From Rhododendron vialii (Eukaryota; Streptophyta; Magnoliopsida; Ericales; Ericaceae): DNA of 64,000 nt. Both the position numbers and the translations under genes were made by a program. The stretch covers positions 25,866,501 through 25,930,500 of the forward strand of contig NC_080569.1 in the NCBI RefSeq assembly GCF_030253575.1, written 5' to 3'. The notes beneath the pieces were generated by a model that saw only the letters and a program-made list of their open reading frames with translations, ran no database searches and was not told where the DNA came from. Below, piece after piece: positions 12,701 to 24,282 of the stretch (positions are counted from its first letter, which is position 1; each line of letters begins with the position of its first letter).

Positions 12701-15325
12701 CTCGGCGAGTACTCGGTACTCGGTGCCTAGCCGAGGAGAGTTAGGGCTACTCGGTGGGAATTACTCGGCTAGCCGATTACTCTGCATTACTCGGCGAGTA
12801 CCGATTACTCGGTAAAACGAGATTACTCGGAAGTGGGGAGAAAATTAAAAAAAACAGAAAAAATGGGGTAAAATACATAATATGTTAAATTTGAAGGGTC
12901 ATTAGTGTAATTTCAGTATAGTTTTATACTTACCCTAATAGAGTAAACACACCAATCAAGCTACTGCTGCTGTTCGAAGCGACTGCTGCTGTTCCTCTTC
13001 TTCTTCGAGCTGCTGCTTCTTTTCCAACGAGACTGCTGTTCCGACAACACCACCAATCAAGTAATTGACTATTAATTTCATACTTGGTTTCATTTGGTTT
13101 GAACGTTAAACTTTGTAATGGACTAGTAATTTTGTACTTGGTTTGAACTATGAAAACTTCTCATTATGCATTATGAATATCATTTGGGGAACATATAAAA
13201 AAAATCCAAGTAGTTTCTACTCGCCGAGTAATCGCCGAGTACTCGGCCTCCAAGGAAGGTACAAGGTGGCCGGCCGAGTGAGTACCGAGTACCGAGTTTT
13301 AGAACATTGAGCTGTATGAGTTGTTCACGGTAAATTCCAATCATAAAATATGTTTTTTTTGGTAAATGTCCTACTAGACATGTTGGACACAGATTCCATA
13401 CCTTTGTCTTGGTGTCTAGTGTTGGACACGGCCACCTAATACATTTGGAAGAGTTCATTAAGCATAGCTATTTCTTATTTACCTTCGAGTATCAGGAATT
13501 TTTAATAATGCTAACTTCGTAATTTCCTTGACCTTATTGTGCGTCAGACCCCAGCTGAATCTGTGAAACCATTGTACCTTCAATATGCTAAATTAGAGGA
13601 GGATTATGGTCTTGCAAAGCGAGCAATGAAGGTTTATGACCAATCTACAAAGGCGGTTCCGCCCCATGAGAAATTGAGCATGTACGAGATCTACATAGCT
13701 CGTGCCGCTGAGATATTCGGTGTTCCAAGAACAAGGGAAATATACGAGCAAGCCATAGAATCTGGTCTTCCGGACAAAGATGTCAAGACCATGTGTATGA
13801 AATATGCTGAGCTGGAGAAGAGCCTTGGAGAAATAGATCGTGCTCGTGGGGTTTTCATATATGCATCTCAGTTTGCGGATCCGCGATCAGATCCTGATAT
13901 ATGGAACAAATGGAACGATTTTGAGGTGAACCATGGTAATGAAGACACCTTCCGAGAAATGCTAAGAATTAAAAGGAGTGTTTCTGCAAGTTATAGCCAG
14001 GTAGGTTTCATGTTCTTACATTCTATTGGTCTTTTCCCTGTATCCTTTATTTGTGGTGAGGGACTTGTCTTCTTTTTTCTTTGATATTAAATAAAATTTT
14101 GTTGAAAAGGCATCAAGGGGATGCCACCCATGTACAAAAGAAAGTGAGAAATAAAAAAGTAAAGGCCAACGTAAAAAAGGACCTATACACCCATGTACAT
14201 AAGTATTGTGTTTCTGAGATTTGCTTCTAGTGTCAAAAACTATATCAGCCTGATTTCTGGATTAAATTTTAGTTTCATCAAAACACTGGATTGTCTACAA
14301 GAGATCAAATAAACAAGTTTGGGATTATGTTAATGGAATCATGATCAGTTCTCTAAAGGATTTTGCAACATGAGTTTTGTTCTGGTTATAGTTCCTTAGA
14401 GCATTTCCAGTGGTGTAGCCTTTGAATGTAGCAGTCCTAAAATAGCACAATCCAACCAGAACTCTTGCTCAAGCACATTATAGTATAGGTTGTGCTAAAA
14501 TGGCACAGCTCTATTTTCTGTGACATCTTAGATAGCACAGTGCTATCTTAGACTACACCCTTTTAAATAGCACTTTAGAATTTAGATCCTACATTAGTGG
14601 AGCAGGCCGTAGCAATGTATAAAGTGCATTTTTTGGGTCCTAAATAGCACAAAATGTAGATCACTACTGGAGATGCTCTATATCACTCTGTATGTTATTT
14701 CTTAATAACTACAATCTTAGCTTGCACAAAAACTTTTTTTCCAAGATTAATATGCATATTCCCCCTGCTTTATTTTGTGATTCTAGAATTTTGTAGTTAG
14801 TGTTTCTATGTGGTCTCTTACTTTAGTTATACTCATTTTTTGTTCACCTTCCAGACACATTTCATCCTTCCCGAGTATCTGATGCAAAAGGATAAGCAGC
14901 CAAATCTCGACGAAGCAATGGACGCACTAAAAAAAGCCGGTGTTCCAGAAGACGAAATGGCTGCTCTAGAGAAGCAATTATTGCCTGATGCCGGTAAAAC
15001 TGCTACCAAAGATAGTAACAGGAAAGTAGTGGGTTTTGTGAGCGCGGGAGTGGAGTCTCAGACTGAAGGAGGATTAAAAGTTGCTGCAAATCACGAGGAC
15101 ATTGAGCTACCGGAAGAGAGTGACTCGGAAGATGATGAGAGAGTTGAGATTGCACAAAAAGATGTTCCCTCTGCCGTTTTTGGTGGTTTAGTTAGGAAGC
15201 GGGAAGAGGGCGACAATAATGATGGCAATGGAGATGATAGCGCTGCTACTAAAGATACAGATGATGGGGCCCGTCTTGGCGCACTTGAGAGAATAAAAAG
15301 ACAAAGGCGAGGAGCAATGGTTTGA
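3724..15325 (+). CDS. SYF1: pre-mRNA-splicing factor SYF1 (HAT/TPR-repeat protein, XAB2 homologue), 5 exons
   Basis: Exons: 3724-5212, 7815-7999, 8086-8256, 13548-14000, 14855-15325. All introns are GT-AG and phases join cleanly to give 922 aa, close to the Arabidopsis protein (about 917). SYF1 is a core scaffold of the Prp19/NineTeen-associated complex in the spliceosome and acts in the nucleus; the human homologue XAB2 also works in transcription-coupled repair. The protein is almost entirely half-a-TPR (HAT) repeats with regular W..Y and R..Y/FE patterns, such as LWWRYL, RIWIMYL, LRLWAFYVDLEESLG, DIWVTYLSKFVKRYG and MYEIYIARAAEIFG. A very acidic low-complexity loop (about residues 305-331) interrupts the repeats. 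The C-terminus is charged and basic at the end (KRQRRGAMV). The start is the first ATG of a long GC-rich first exon. Oddities are a 5.3-kb third intron and a 2.6-kb first intron, both full of transposon remains. Confidence 0.95.
5329..7197 (-). pseudogene. 5'-truncated L1-type LINE fragment in SYF1 intron 1
   Basis: Read on the minus strand, 6806-7190 translates in broken frames to pieces typical of the C-terminal half of a plant L1 reverse transcriptase: a GVPLITTRLHSVDYKLLVD-like stretch, then SWTNRLISYGGRSQL and QVYWS, then MFILPQKVLKSIEAVL. The open stretch 6386-6802 continues with GGCGLMVLKDWKK. The 5610-5948 stretch looks like the region near the element's 3' end. The poly-T at 5329 would be the element's poly-A tail. 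Stops and frame breaks show that it is dead. The element is antisense to SYF1. Confidence 0.8.
7198..7480 (-). pseudogene. short second LINE-like fragment in SYF1 intron 1
   Basis: A second poly-T begins at 7198, directly beside the larger LINE fragment. The minus-strand stretch 7257-7442 translates to a piece containing VKFWEHVCCSGERMRDVHPS. This resembles the conserved 'FW-D-W-G--PL---FP-L' segment just after the reverse transcriptase in plant L1 elements. It is too short for a firm call and could be part of the same insertion after rearrangement. Confidence 0.5.
9781..9937. mobile_element. hAT-like miniature element with 8-bp target duplication (SYF1 intron 3)
   Basis: The terminal inverted repeats are CAGTGTTCTAAA at the left and TTTTAGAACATTG at the right. 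The element is flanked by a perfect 8-bp direct repeat CAACCAAT (9773-9780 and 9938-9945), which is the size made by hAT transposases. It is 157 bp long and non-coding. The interior has repeated CGATTA motifs (GCGATTAATCGC and similar). Confidence 0.85.
11000..11770 (-). pseudogene. L1-type LINE 3' fragment with zinc-binding RT domain (SYF1 intron 3)
   Basis: The minus-strand open stretch 11275-11766 encodes a zf-RVT-type domain found after the reverse transcriptase of plant LINEs. Recognisable parts are GVYSARSAWQAM, a WAFIEWLVFLSRLSTKDRLSKW-like segment, the zinc-binding pattern CLLCQLSDESHEHLFSEC, and EVWK. The poly-T near 11000 marks its poly-A end. The element is 5'-truncated but this domain is still open for about 160 codons, so the insertion may be fairly young. 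It lies antisense to SYF1. Confidence 0.85.
12679..13308. mobile_element. hAT-like non-autonomous element rich in ACTCGG motifs (SYF1 intron 3)
   Basis: The terminal repeats are AGTGTTCTAAAACTCGG on the left and CCGAGTTTTAGAACATT on the right, close to the ends of the 9781 element. The flanks GAGCTGTT and GAGCTGTA fit an 8-bp hAT target duplication with one mismatch. Both ends carry clusters of ACTCGG / CCGAGT repeats that form nested small hairpins. The middle holds an imperfect CTGCTG / CTTCTT tract. It does not encode a transposase. Confidence 0.75.
14399..14678. mobile_element. Tourist-like (PIF/Harbinger) miniature element in SYF1 intron 4
   Basis: Inverted ends read GAGCATTTCCAGTGGTGTAG on the left and CACTACTGGAGATGCTC on the right. 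They are flanked by TTA and TAT, which is the three-base TTA/TAA target duplication of PIF/Harbinger elements with one change. The interior repeats AATAGCAC / TAGCACAG motifs. It is non-coding and about 280 bp. Confidence 0.75.
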
Positions 15326-17723
15326 AAACACTTCACACAGATGATTTATTCATGGAAATGTACTTACTGCCAATCTTAATAGTCCGGTAAGTGGTAAAGT
15401 CTCGATGCCGTTGTCAGAAAGATTGGTTTGATGTAGTTTTCTACTCTTCTTTTTTGTCACTTGTGGCATTCTCTTTTTGGATTGGTCACTGTACTATAGA
15501 CGCATTGATGAAAGGTTTCGTTGTATATTTCTGCAATACCCTGTAGTTTTTGGCTCATTCCATTACCTTATAAGTGGAAAGAGTTCGTTGTAGATGTGAA
15601 TGTTTCTCGGCTCTTTTTTTTTTTTTTTCCAGGTTTAAGTTGGAATTTGGAGATTTTTCCACTGAAATGAATCAACTGGCCGGAATTTTGCTCTCTTTCT
15701 TTCATTGAATGTAGCTGTTTACAGTTGTGCTGATTGTTTAGCCGAGCTGAAAGCGTGTGACGTGTTGCAATGTCATTGGATGGTGATGAATCAGGGCTTC
15801 ATGACTGCCCAATCAAATGGTGGCCCTCATCGGTATTGGACAGGTCCAGGTCGCAGCGCTTTTGATTAACCAGAAGAATGAAAAGATTTCAAATTTTCTC
15901 AATGGAGCATCATCCATGGTCCATCCCACTTTTGAAGATTGTTTGCTAGGAAACAAGATGGTGGAGATGTTGGCCATTCATCCAACTCCAAAAGAGACAC
16001 GGATGAGTATATACGTGCGGACCTAATTTTTTTTTGCGTGTTCCGCCAAACTACATGCAGATATCGACTAATACTCTTCTGCACTAGGTATTTTTGTGGG
16101 GTTCATGACTGAATGTGTGGACTCGTGTCATGACTCACGTGAATATTCGTGGTGTTGCTACTCTTATGTACTCAAAATCATGAAGCACGAAGTTTTGTGC
16201 TTAAAGCGACTGCCATGTGAACTTGGTGGTGTGTAATGATTGTGATGGTGGACAATGGACACTGCTAGTCTGGGAGTGATAATTGTCGACAAGAAACGGG
16301 GGAAATGCAACATAGAAAGGGGCCCAAATTCCACCTTCCGAAAGGGGAAAGACATACTACCTGCAACTAAAAAGACATAAAGTTTATGTTCCATAGGATG
16401 GTAATGTGCAAAAGGCCAAAAACTAATTCTATTTGAACCGGAAATTCGAAATTAGGTAGGATTTGTGACTTGTGTGGGTTGAAGTAGAACCACTCAGTGT
16501 TAATCCTTAATTTCCATAGGTACCTGAGATCCAATCGCTGGTCAAAGACAAACAAAATCCTAAAACACCTCCAAACCCGAAATGCCTAATCTGTCACCAC
16601 ACCTGAACAAACCTCTGCCCAAATTGCCATCCCACTGAAGAACCCGCCGTATGTTGCCGATCCCAAAAATGCCCCGAGAGACGTCAACAACCTTAGATCC
16701 CATTCTCCCGCCGCCTGCCGCACCGTTGATGACCCCAAACTCTATAGCCGCCCACCTTGTATCCACCGCCCAACAACCTCCCGCCACCGCCCACCTTGTA
16801 TTCTTCCTGTTCATATTAGTAATACCCGTTAGTCAAATATTTGAACTTTCTTCCGTTCTTCTGAAGTGTCTATTAAGATATCGCATATAACAATCAGGAT
16901 TCGACCATATAAGCTTAGTGGGACACGTGCTCCCACTAGAATTTTCGAACTCTTTTTTCCCCATTCATTTCTTACTAATACACAGAGCCAAACAAATCAC
17001 AACCACTTCAATTTTTATGAGGAGAGATTTGAAAGCAGTAATAACAAAATTAGCATGCAAAGCTTTCAAAAAATGGAACCCGTCGTGATGTATGGCAAAA
17101 TCTTACCTTCGTAGGAGTAGTTTTTATTGGTGAATATTGTCTTCTATTGTATATTTTGGATTTCATTTTGCCCTTGCTGATATAGCATGATCCTTGGACT
17201 TGATTTGCAGCACCATCCCCGAGTCAAAAGGCTCCTCATGTGAATTCCAATTTTTCTCTCCATGTTGACGGATTAAATTAAAAATTTCTGATATTACAAT
17301 TTGTTCTGGGCTTTCCACCATGATAACACCATGTAAAGTAATTTTTTTTTCCCCAAAATTGGCAAAAAAATAAAAAGTTGAATAGGCAATATCTCATGCT
17401 CCTACTAATTTATAATTCTCAATTCACCTTTAGGTTTAGCATAATAGACACACATATAACGATCCTTTACACAAGCCACCTAATCTAATCTAATCAAAAT
17501 AAATATCCAAAAAACAAATTAATCAAATAGCTTCTTTGCCACACCTTTTATCTTTTTCAACCCCAAAACAAATAAAAAAACAAACCCTATAATTCTAGAG
17601 TCTATGTGAGGTTTTTTTTTTTTTTCTTTTCCTCCTTTTGTTTTATCCAACTATATAACCAACCCATTGAAAATTAAACCAAAAAATAAAATAAAACCCA
17701 ACAAACTAATTTAAGCTGTTGAC
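15326..17723. other. SYF1 3' UTR and convergent intergenic spacer
   Basis: SYF1 ends at 15325 on the + strand and the DUF4408/DUF761 gene ends at 17724 on the - strand, so the two genes converge here. The first few hundred bases are likely SYF1 3' UTR. The bases just before 17724 (AT-rich, 17350-17720) are likely the 3' UTR of the other gene. No further coding exon or element with clear ends is visible. The short open frames around 16560-16890 have no recognisable domain. Confidence 0.6.
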
Positions 17724-19736
17724 TCAATGGGCCCCGCGGTTGATCATCTCCATATACTGGTTCATTGATTCCTGCCTCTGCAACCTCATCTCGTCGTTGA
17801 ACTTCTTAATGAACGCCTCGACTCGGCGGTTCAACTCGTCCTGACTCAGAGACGCCTCTTTCCGCAGCTTGCTCGAACCCGGAGAGGGATTCGCCGGCTG
17901 CGGGTTGTAGTTCGTTCGGTCCCTGAGCGTCTCCGATTTCAAGACGATCTGCGGCGGCGGCGGAGAGTGATCGGTGGTGGTGTTGAACTGACGGCCGTGA
18001 TTCTCCCACGTTTCGGACTTCCTCAGGTGCCTCGTGAGCGGCACGTGGCGGCCGTCCGTTATCGCCTTCCAGGTGGTTTCGAGCGTCTCCTGCCGCTTCG
18101 GCTTCGCCACCCTCAACGACCTCCCACCTGAAATGATGGCCGATGGCCACCGTTTAATTGCAAATTACTAAATTGTCCCTCACTCTGTAAAATAATACTC
18201 GAAAATGCAATGAAACTTGTTAGATGTTGAACAAAAACATTGACGAGAATAATTTATTTATGGAAACGCTCAATCTTGATTGTTTAAAAACATTTTGAAT
18301 GGTTTAGATTAAAAACAATCTATTGGACAGCCGACCGAGATTGAGCTGAGTAATACCTATTCTCTAACATTGACATGATTTTTGTAGGCTTTTTAATTCA
18401 AATCTTTTTTAAATATAAACAATGCAATATAAATGCACATATCAAGACACAAAAGTGTACAAATTCAGCCGAAGGCATTTAAATTTTATTAGTATTTGTA
18501 GGGACCAATATGCCTGTGAAAACAAACATTCTCTTTAAATTTGGCTACTTTTTAATGTTTCATTATTTTGATGATCAGGAGTCTGGATTATTTTACGGGC
18601 ATCTCGACTAATTTTGGGAGATCACAAATCCATCGTACGCTAGCGGAAGCTCCACTTGAAGTTGGAGCATATGCTCTATATTGACTGCCCTCGAAATAGT
18701 TGAACATGAGACTTTAGGAGGGTGCAAACCTCTTCCGGTGCCAACTCTTTGGATTTTTGTGTCTTATTTAACTAATCCTAAAAATTAAACAAATAGAATT
18801 ATTCAGGAAAAATAGGGAGAAAAAATGCGATGTCATAATACGGTGTCAATAGCATTGATCGTTGAATTAGTGGAGCATAACATATGAATTCGTCAATTCG
18901 GCTTGCTACCGTCCAAAGACAATTTGCTTAGTCCTAATCATGTAAAACGTGTCTTCAACTGTTCAAATTTGTTAAAAGTATTCTACCCAGTATAGAATTT
19001 TTGCAATTTGAACCATTAATTGTCAATATAAAACAGTCGAGAAAGTCGAGATTCAACTGCACCGACTTCTCTCCCGTCCAACTGCTAAAGAACCGGATCC
19101 TTAAATATTGGAGAATTAAATAAGAAAATCGACTTTGTTTCAAACAAAATAAATAAATACGTAAATCTTACCTTCAGGACTGGCTTTCAGCGGTTTCCGG
19201 TGACCGAACCTCGAAGAAACCAGAGGTTTCCCCGGCGACGCCAACACACACTCCGGTTGTTCAGCCTCCGCCAAGATACTCCTCTGCGGTGGCGTCCACG
19301 CGGCATCCTCACCCGCAGGCCCCTCGCCATTCAATACCACTGTCTTCTCCACAACTTCGTCCTCGTACACCGCCGGCGACTCGCCGACGCCGAACTCTAG
19401 CGGGGTCGAGACGGCGGAGTATCCTGAGTGCACCAGATCCGACGGCGGAGGCTTCAACTCGACCGCCGACGGCTCCGACTGGGTCCTGCCGTCGTCGGGC
19501 TTGTGGTGGTGGAACCGCGAAGTGGCGGCGATGATGATGATGATGCCGTTGACGACGAAGTAGAGGTACGGAGGCCTCAACAAGGAAACGAAAGTGGACC
19601 AAACGAGAGGGATTTGGTGGAGTACGAAGTGGGTTATCAATGGAACAGAGAGGTTCATCAAAAAAGCTACGGATGCGACGCCGGTCGAAATGAACAGAAG
19701 TTTCAGAGACAGAACCCAAGTGCTCGAAATCGCCAT
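17724..19736 (-). CDS. DUF4408/DUF761 domain membrane protein, 2 exons
   Basis: Exon 1 is 19736 down to 19172 and exon 2 is 18127 down to 17724; the GT-AG join is in phase and gives 322 aa. The N-terminus (MAISSTWVLSLKLLF onward) carries two hydrophobic segments, about residues 8-35 and 40-65. The second contains SLLRPPYLYFVVNGIIIIIA, the hallmark of the plant DUF4408 domain. The middle is Pro/Ser/Glu-rich and probably disordered. The C-terminus, LSQDELNRRVEAFIKKFNDE and on to QESMNQYMEM, matches the DUF761 signature. Proteins of this architecture are a plant-only family often annotated as cotton-fibre-expressed. Their biochemical role is unknown to me, and I infer only membrane association. 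An earlier in-frame extension exists upstream of the chosen ATG, but the TATA box lies within it, so the MAISS start is preferred. Confidence 0.9.
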
Positions 19737-19844
19737 TTTTTCCAACCGGCGAATCTTCTTCTTACCTTTATCGGCGAGAGAGAGAGAGACGGGAAATGTG
19801 CTGATGCGGTTTTCACTTTTCAGGGGGAGAATCTGGAGATGCGG

Positions 19845-19852
19845 TATATATA
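19845..19852 (-). promoter_or_regulatory. TATA box of the DUF4408/DUF761 gene
   Basis: A TATATATA sequence lies about 110 bases upstream of the ATG at 19736 on the minus strand, within CTTATATATACCGC. This would place the transcription start near 19815-19820 and give a short leader of about 80 bases. It is a motif-based call. Confidence 0.6.
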
Positions 19853-22800
19853 AGCAAAAATCATACTCCACTATGTAAAGAGCAGAGGAGGGGACGCGGT
19901 TTGTGGGTTGTGATGAGATGTGGACCGTCCGATTAAGGGTAAAATGTGGGCCGTCCGCTTTTTCTATTTTTATTTTGAGTACACTAGTGAATGTGAATTC
20001 CATTGGTCACCTATTAAAGAGTTAAGGTCCGGTTAAATAACAGTGATAATAGATAGATGTAATTTGTAAGGAGATGAGATTAGAATTAAGATTGATAATG
20101 AGAAGGGATTGATAACGAGTATGTTTATTTAGGATGAGATTAGATGATGAAATTGGATTGATAGAAGAAATGGAGCCTAAGAATATACGAGTGGATACAT
20201 GTGTTTTTTTTCCCTTATGGTATGTGGTGGTCGGGTTAGTTTACGCGTGCCTCAATTAATTTTTTTTTTGATCTAGTTGAAGGAAGGTCAACCATGCTGG
20301 GACTAGAAAATTCACAAAAAGAACTCTCATGAGGTCTGATCCCAAGAATAGAACCATGCTAAGCCAAGTGGAGAGCAAACTTATCAACCAACCGGATTAA
20401 CCCATAGGGTTGTGCATACATGTGTTTGTCATCGGGCTAAGTAAGACATGGAATATCTGCGTCGTTTGGCTTCAATACCTAGTGCTAGCGTGGGTAAACA
20501 GAATTGTTGCAAAATGTGAAGGAACAAATGTAAAGTAATAGAAAGAGAAATCTCTTATGAATCTCTTAATTCTGGCGCGAATAATTCGCTTTTGATCAGA
20601 CCGAAGAAGGAAATAGTTGAGATGCGTATGAACTAAAAATGACACCCCATTTTATTGATTGAAAAGCACAAACAAAGAAGAGGGAACAGGGAAATCAAAG
20701 CCTGGTAGTTAACCCCCGAAAGTGGGTTGTGATTGCATATTACTACTACTCCACCTTCTAGTTAAGGAAATTGACCGTAAAGGTGCCACCTTTTCATTTT
20801 GTTTGAGTAAATTTACAAAAGGCATCCTTTAATATTTTTAACTCTTATAAAAAACGTATCCTTTGGTTAATCATTAGCATATGCAAACAGTATTAATTTG
20901 AAAGTTTTCTTTTCGTGAAAATACATTAGGTTATGAAAGAAATCTAACTAATTTGTATGTCTCAACAAATTACGGTAAACCATATGTCTTTTTTTCATTC
21001 ATATTTCTTTTCTTTTCTTTTCTTTTCTTTTTTTTTTGAATTCCCATGCCCCGTTTTTCTTTTGGGTATAGTAAAATTTTATGAATCCAGTATTTCTAAA
21101 TGAATGGTGCCAATGAAATTGCGAGTTCACTAATTCCACTATAGGTCAAAATTAAGACTAAATATTCTTCATCGATTTGTCTTAGCTTAATCTATTTGTA
21201 ATCTTCTTCTTCTTTTGTACAACGTAAGGTATGAATTTTTGTATTCTGTTTGCCGTTATTTATTTGTCTTTATTTTACAATTTGCCCCACTACTTGAGTC
21301 AATAAATAATCATTTTTTTGCTGTTTCTTTACATATTTATTTACCCACGCAATCAAAAAGTCTCAAATAGTTGTTGCGGACAAATTGTTTTTTTAATTAG
21401 AATTGGCATGAAAATGTCAATTTTATTAACAAACGAGTATGTTGCCAATAGAAAGACCTTTTTTCAAATTGCTAGTAATAGTAGTATTCTTTCTAAAGGG
21501 TATGTTTACTGGAGTACAATAAAAGGGTATATATATGTCATATCGAGGCCAAAAATTTACTAGTATCTTAATTGAAGGACTTGAGTAAATAATTAATTAA
21601 TTGAAGCGTTCCATAAACTTCGTTCACACGGGCGGTAATCTTCCTAGATACAGGATCCTGGGAGTATTAAAATTAGGTTGAAACAGAATTAAATACTCCG
21701 CAGATAAGGTGTCAGAGAACATTTTGAATTTAGAAAATGAGAGAAACCCGCAACGGTAACATAAAAGTGACCGTTAGCAGTGGAAGCTGTCGCAGGAATA
21801 GGATCCTGAAGCGCGGGTCCAGTGGGCGCTGGTGGCTCGAGTGCAGAAAGAGCTTTGTGGTGGAACCCACTAGCCGACCACATGCCCTTTTTTTGTAATG
21901 CCCATTTTCTAAAGCTATTTCTTCTTCTTCTTCTTCTTATTTTGAACTGTAAAGCAATTCTTCATTAATGGTGAGAAGAAACTACTACTATGGAAGCTAT
22001 TTGGAAATTTTGTTGTGCAGCACACACTAAGGTAGCTGATCCGACCATCCATTTTGAGTCTTTGACGCCGACGACTCGTATTTAATCCGAGCTTCTATTG
22101 ATCCGAACCATTCATTGCTGAAATGAGCCGACCGAATCGACGACCATATAGCATTGTCGGGCAACCCACCACATAATATCCCCTTGTCTGGATGCCCCTC
22201 ACTGGAGAAAAGCATATATAATGAGAGTTTGCAGGACTGGTCCTACAAATTGATCAAATCATGCTTCTTGTTCTTTTTCTTATTCATTTGCATTGTATTT
22301 TTCAGAAGAGTAGCCTATCAATATTTGAGGATTATAATATTGACCACAGGAGTTTTAAAATATTACTATCTCCGCCCCACATTACTTGTTCACCACGGGA
22401 AATTCAATTTTTGAAGGGACACACAATCAATGCATGACCTCTTGTGAAGCTTAAATTAGATTTATACACCTCTTATCCTCTACATCTAAAACTCCTTTAC
22501 GTCATTAGAAAATTCTAAAATCAGCCCAATGGACTGACAATAGTAGGTATGTGAATGTGTATTAAAGGGTGTAAAAAATAAATAAAAATACATATTTTTC
22601 TTGCATTCTAGTGTGCTTATCGTCAGCCCAATGGGCTGACAATAACAAGACCGTACATCATTTATGAGGGTTAATTTGTGTAATTTTTACACTTTTTTTA
22701 TTTTTTTAAAAGGACAAACATTTTGGGACATTCTAAAATGGAATGTTGGGCAAGGAATATGACATGGAGGGGATTATTATTATTTACATTGGAATCACAT

Positions 22801-23620
22801 TAAACAGGGGAAACTTCTTCCTTAATAATAAAAAATCACAATGTGTCAATATGCTTGAATTCCTTTTATTATAAAATGGATTTTGAATTCCTATATATGT
22901 TACTTCATATATAGTAGATTTTGAATTCCTTTTATTATAAAATGGATTTAATTACAACAATCTCACCATTTTATTTTTCAATTTATAGGAACGATTTAAT
23001 CAATCAACTAATATGTTTTGCCAATATGCTTGTATTACACGAAAAGAAAAGGCACTAAAGCTCAAAACGTTCATACAGAGGATACATGGGGACAAGCCAA
23101 GAGGCCCATTCCTCAAGAAAAAGCAAGAGACTAGGCCAACCGAACAAAGAAAAAAAAAACCCTCACCTTCGGGTTCTGGCCTGTTCACATTTGAAGGAAA
23201 AACAAAGAAAAGTACGAGAATGTCTGACTTTTTTTCCATATTCGTTATATGTTTAATTCTCTAACTTTTCTACTTGAATTAATTGTCTGCCAAAACTTAT
23301 TATGCAAAATTTTTTTTTTCAAGAATATACTATCTTTTTTTTATGCTAGTTTCGTAGACAATCAAACTACTTAAATTTTTACTTTCTCAAAATAGATTAT
23401 CAAATGAACGAATAAAAGAAAAATACATTTTGTTTTCCTTTATTGCTTCACTCCATTCAAATTTTTCCGAGAATACATTTTGCCTACCAATATCTTGACA
23501 AGTGAACGGAGCTTAAGGAAATAGGTACTCCCAGACAGCATAACAAAATTGGAGCCACGTCACCATTTGCCCTCCTCTACCTTGGTACCTCAGAGCAATA
23601 CTAGTGACACATTTACTTTT
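19853..23620. other. AT-rich intergenic spacer
   Basis: No coding exon was recognised. The region holds short poly-purine and poly-T tracts, a TTTCT run near 21005-21030 and a CTT run near 21930-21945. Two short related stretches carry CAGCCCAATG(G/A)(G/A)CTGACAAT at about 22523 and 22623. The two direct copies of TTGAATTCCTTTTATTATAAAATGGATTT (22855-22945) suggest a small local duplication. Confidence 0.5.
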
Positions 23621-23633
23621 ACATTTATCTTTA

Positions 23634-23953
23634 GGGAATGACTTCGGTGTCCCCGGTCATTTTGGGGACACCGTAACTTTTGGCATAACAAAATCATTAT
23701 AAACATAACCAAAATCCATTACAAACATAACAAAATCATAACAAGGCATAACAAAACCTATTATAAACATAACTTGTTTGTTATGCCTTGGTTGGATTTG
23801 ATTAGACCTTTGTTGGTTTTTTGGATATTCCTTGGTTAAGCATTGTTTGGGTTTTGTTATGTTTGTAATGGGTTTTAGTTATGCTCATAATGGTGAAATT
23901 ATGCCAACAATTACGGTATCTCCAAAATGACCGGGGACACCATAGCATCATCC
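23634..23953. mobile_element. Mutator-like miniature element, copy 1, with 10-bp flanking repeat
   Basis: Inverted ends of about 45 bp include GGTGTCCCCGGTCATTTTGG on the left and the matching complement ending GACCGGGGACACC on the right. The interior has CATAACAAAA and TTATGCC motifs in inverted order. A perfect 10-bp direct repeat TTTATCTTTA flanks it (23624-23633 and 23954-23963), in the 9-11 bp size range of Mutator-like elements. Each terminal repeat itself contains a small palindrome, GGTGTCCC then GGGGACACC, so each end can fold into its own hairpin. Confidence 0.8.
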
Positions 23954-24023
23954 TTTATCTTTATACAATCTCTCCCAAATTATGGTGAAACTTACATAAC
24001 TATTTAAAGAGTCTTTCCGTCGA

Positions 24024-24282
24024 TATGACTTCGGTGTCCCTGGTCATTTTGGGGACACCGTAACTTTTGGCATAACAAAATCATTATGAGTATAACCAAA
24101 ACCCATTATGAGCATAACAGAACCATAGCATAGTTATGCCTTGGTTGATTTTTTGGATATTCTTTGGTTATGCCTTATTTGAGTTTTGTTATGCTTATAA
24201 TAAGTTTTAGTTATGCTTATAATGGTTAAATTATGCCAAAAATTACGGTGTCCCCAAAATGACCAGGGACACCATAGCATCA
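24024..24282. mobile_element. Mutator-like miniature element, copy 2
   Basis: It is a second member of the family at 23634-23953, in the same orientation and only about 70 bases away. It shares ATGACTTCGGTGTCCC at the left, CACCGTAACTTTTGGCATAA just inside, and CACCATAGCATCA at the right. It is about 55 bases shorter, and I could not see its target duplication. The inner palindromes at each end are kept. Confidence 0.75.

Noticed and set aside
19140..20003. In-frame N-terminal extension of the DUF4408 protein by about 89 residues
   Set aside because: The extension crosses the TATA box and probable transcription start. The hydrophobic MAISSTW start fits the family.
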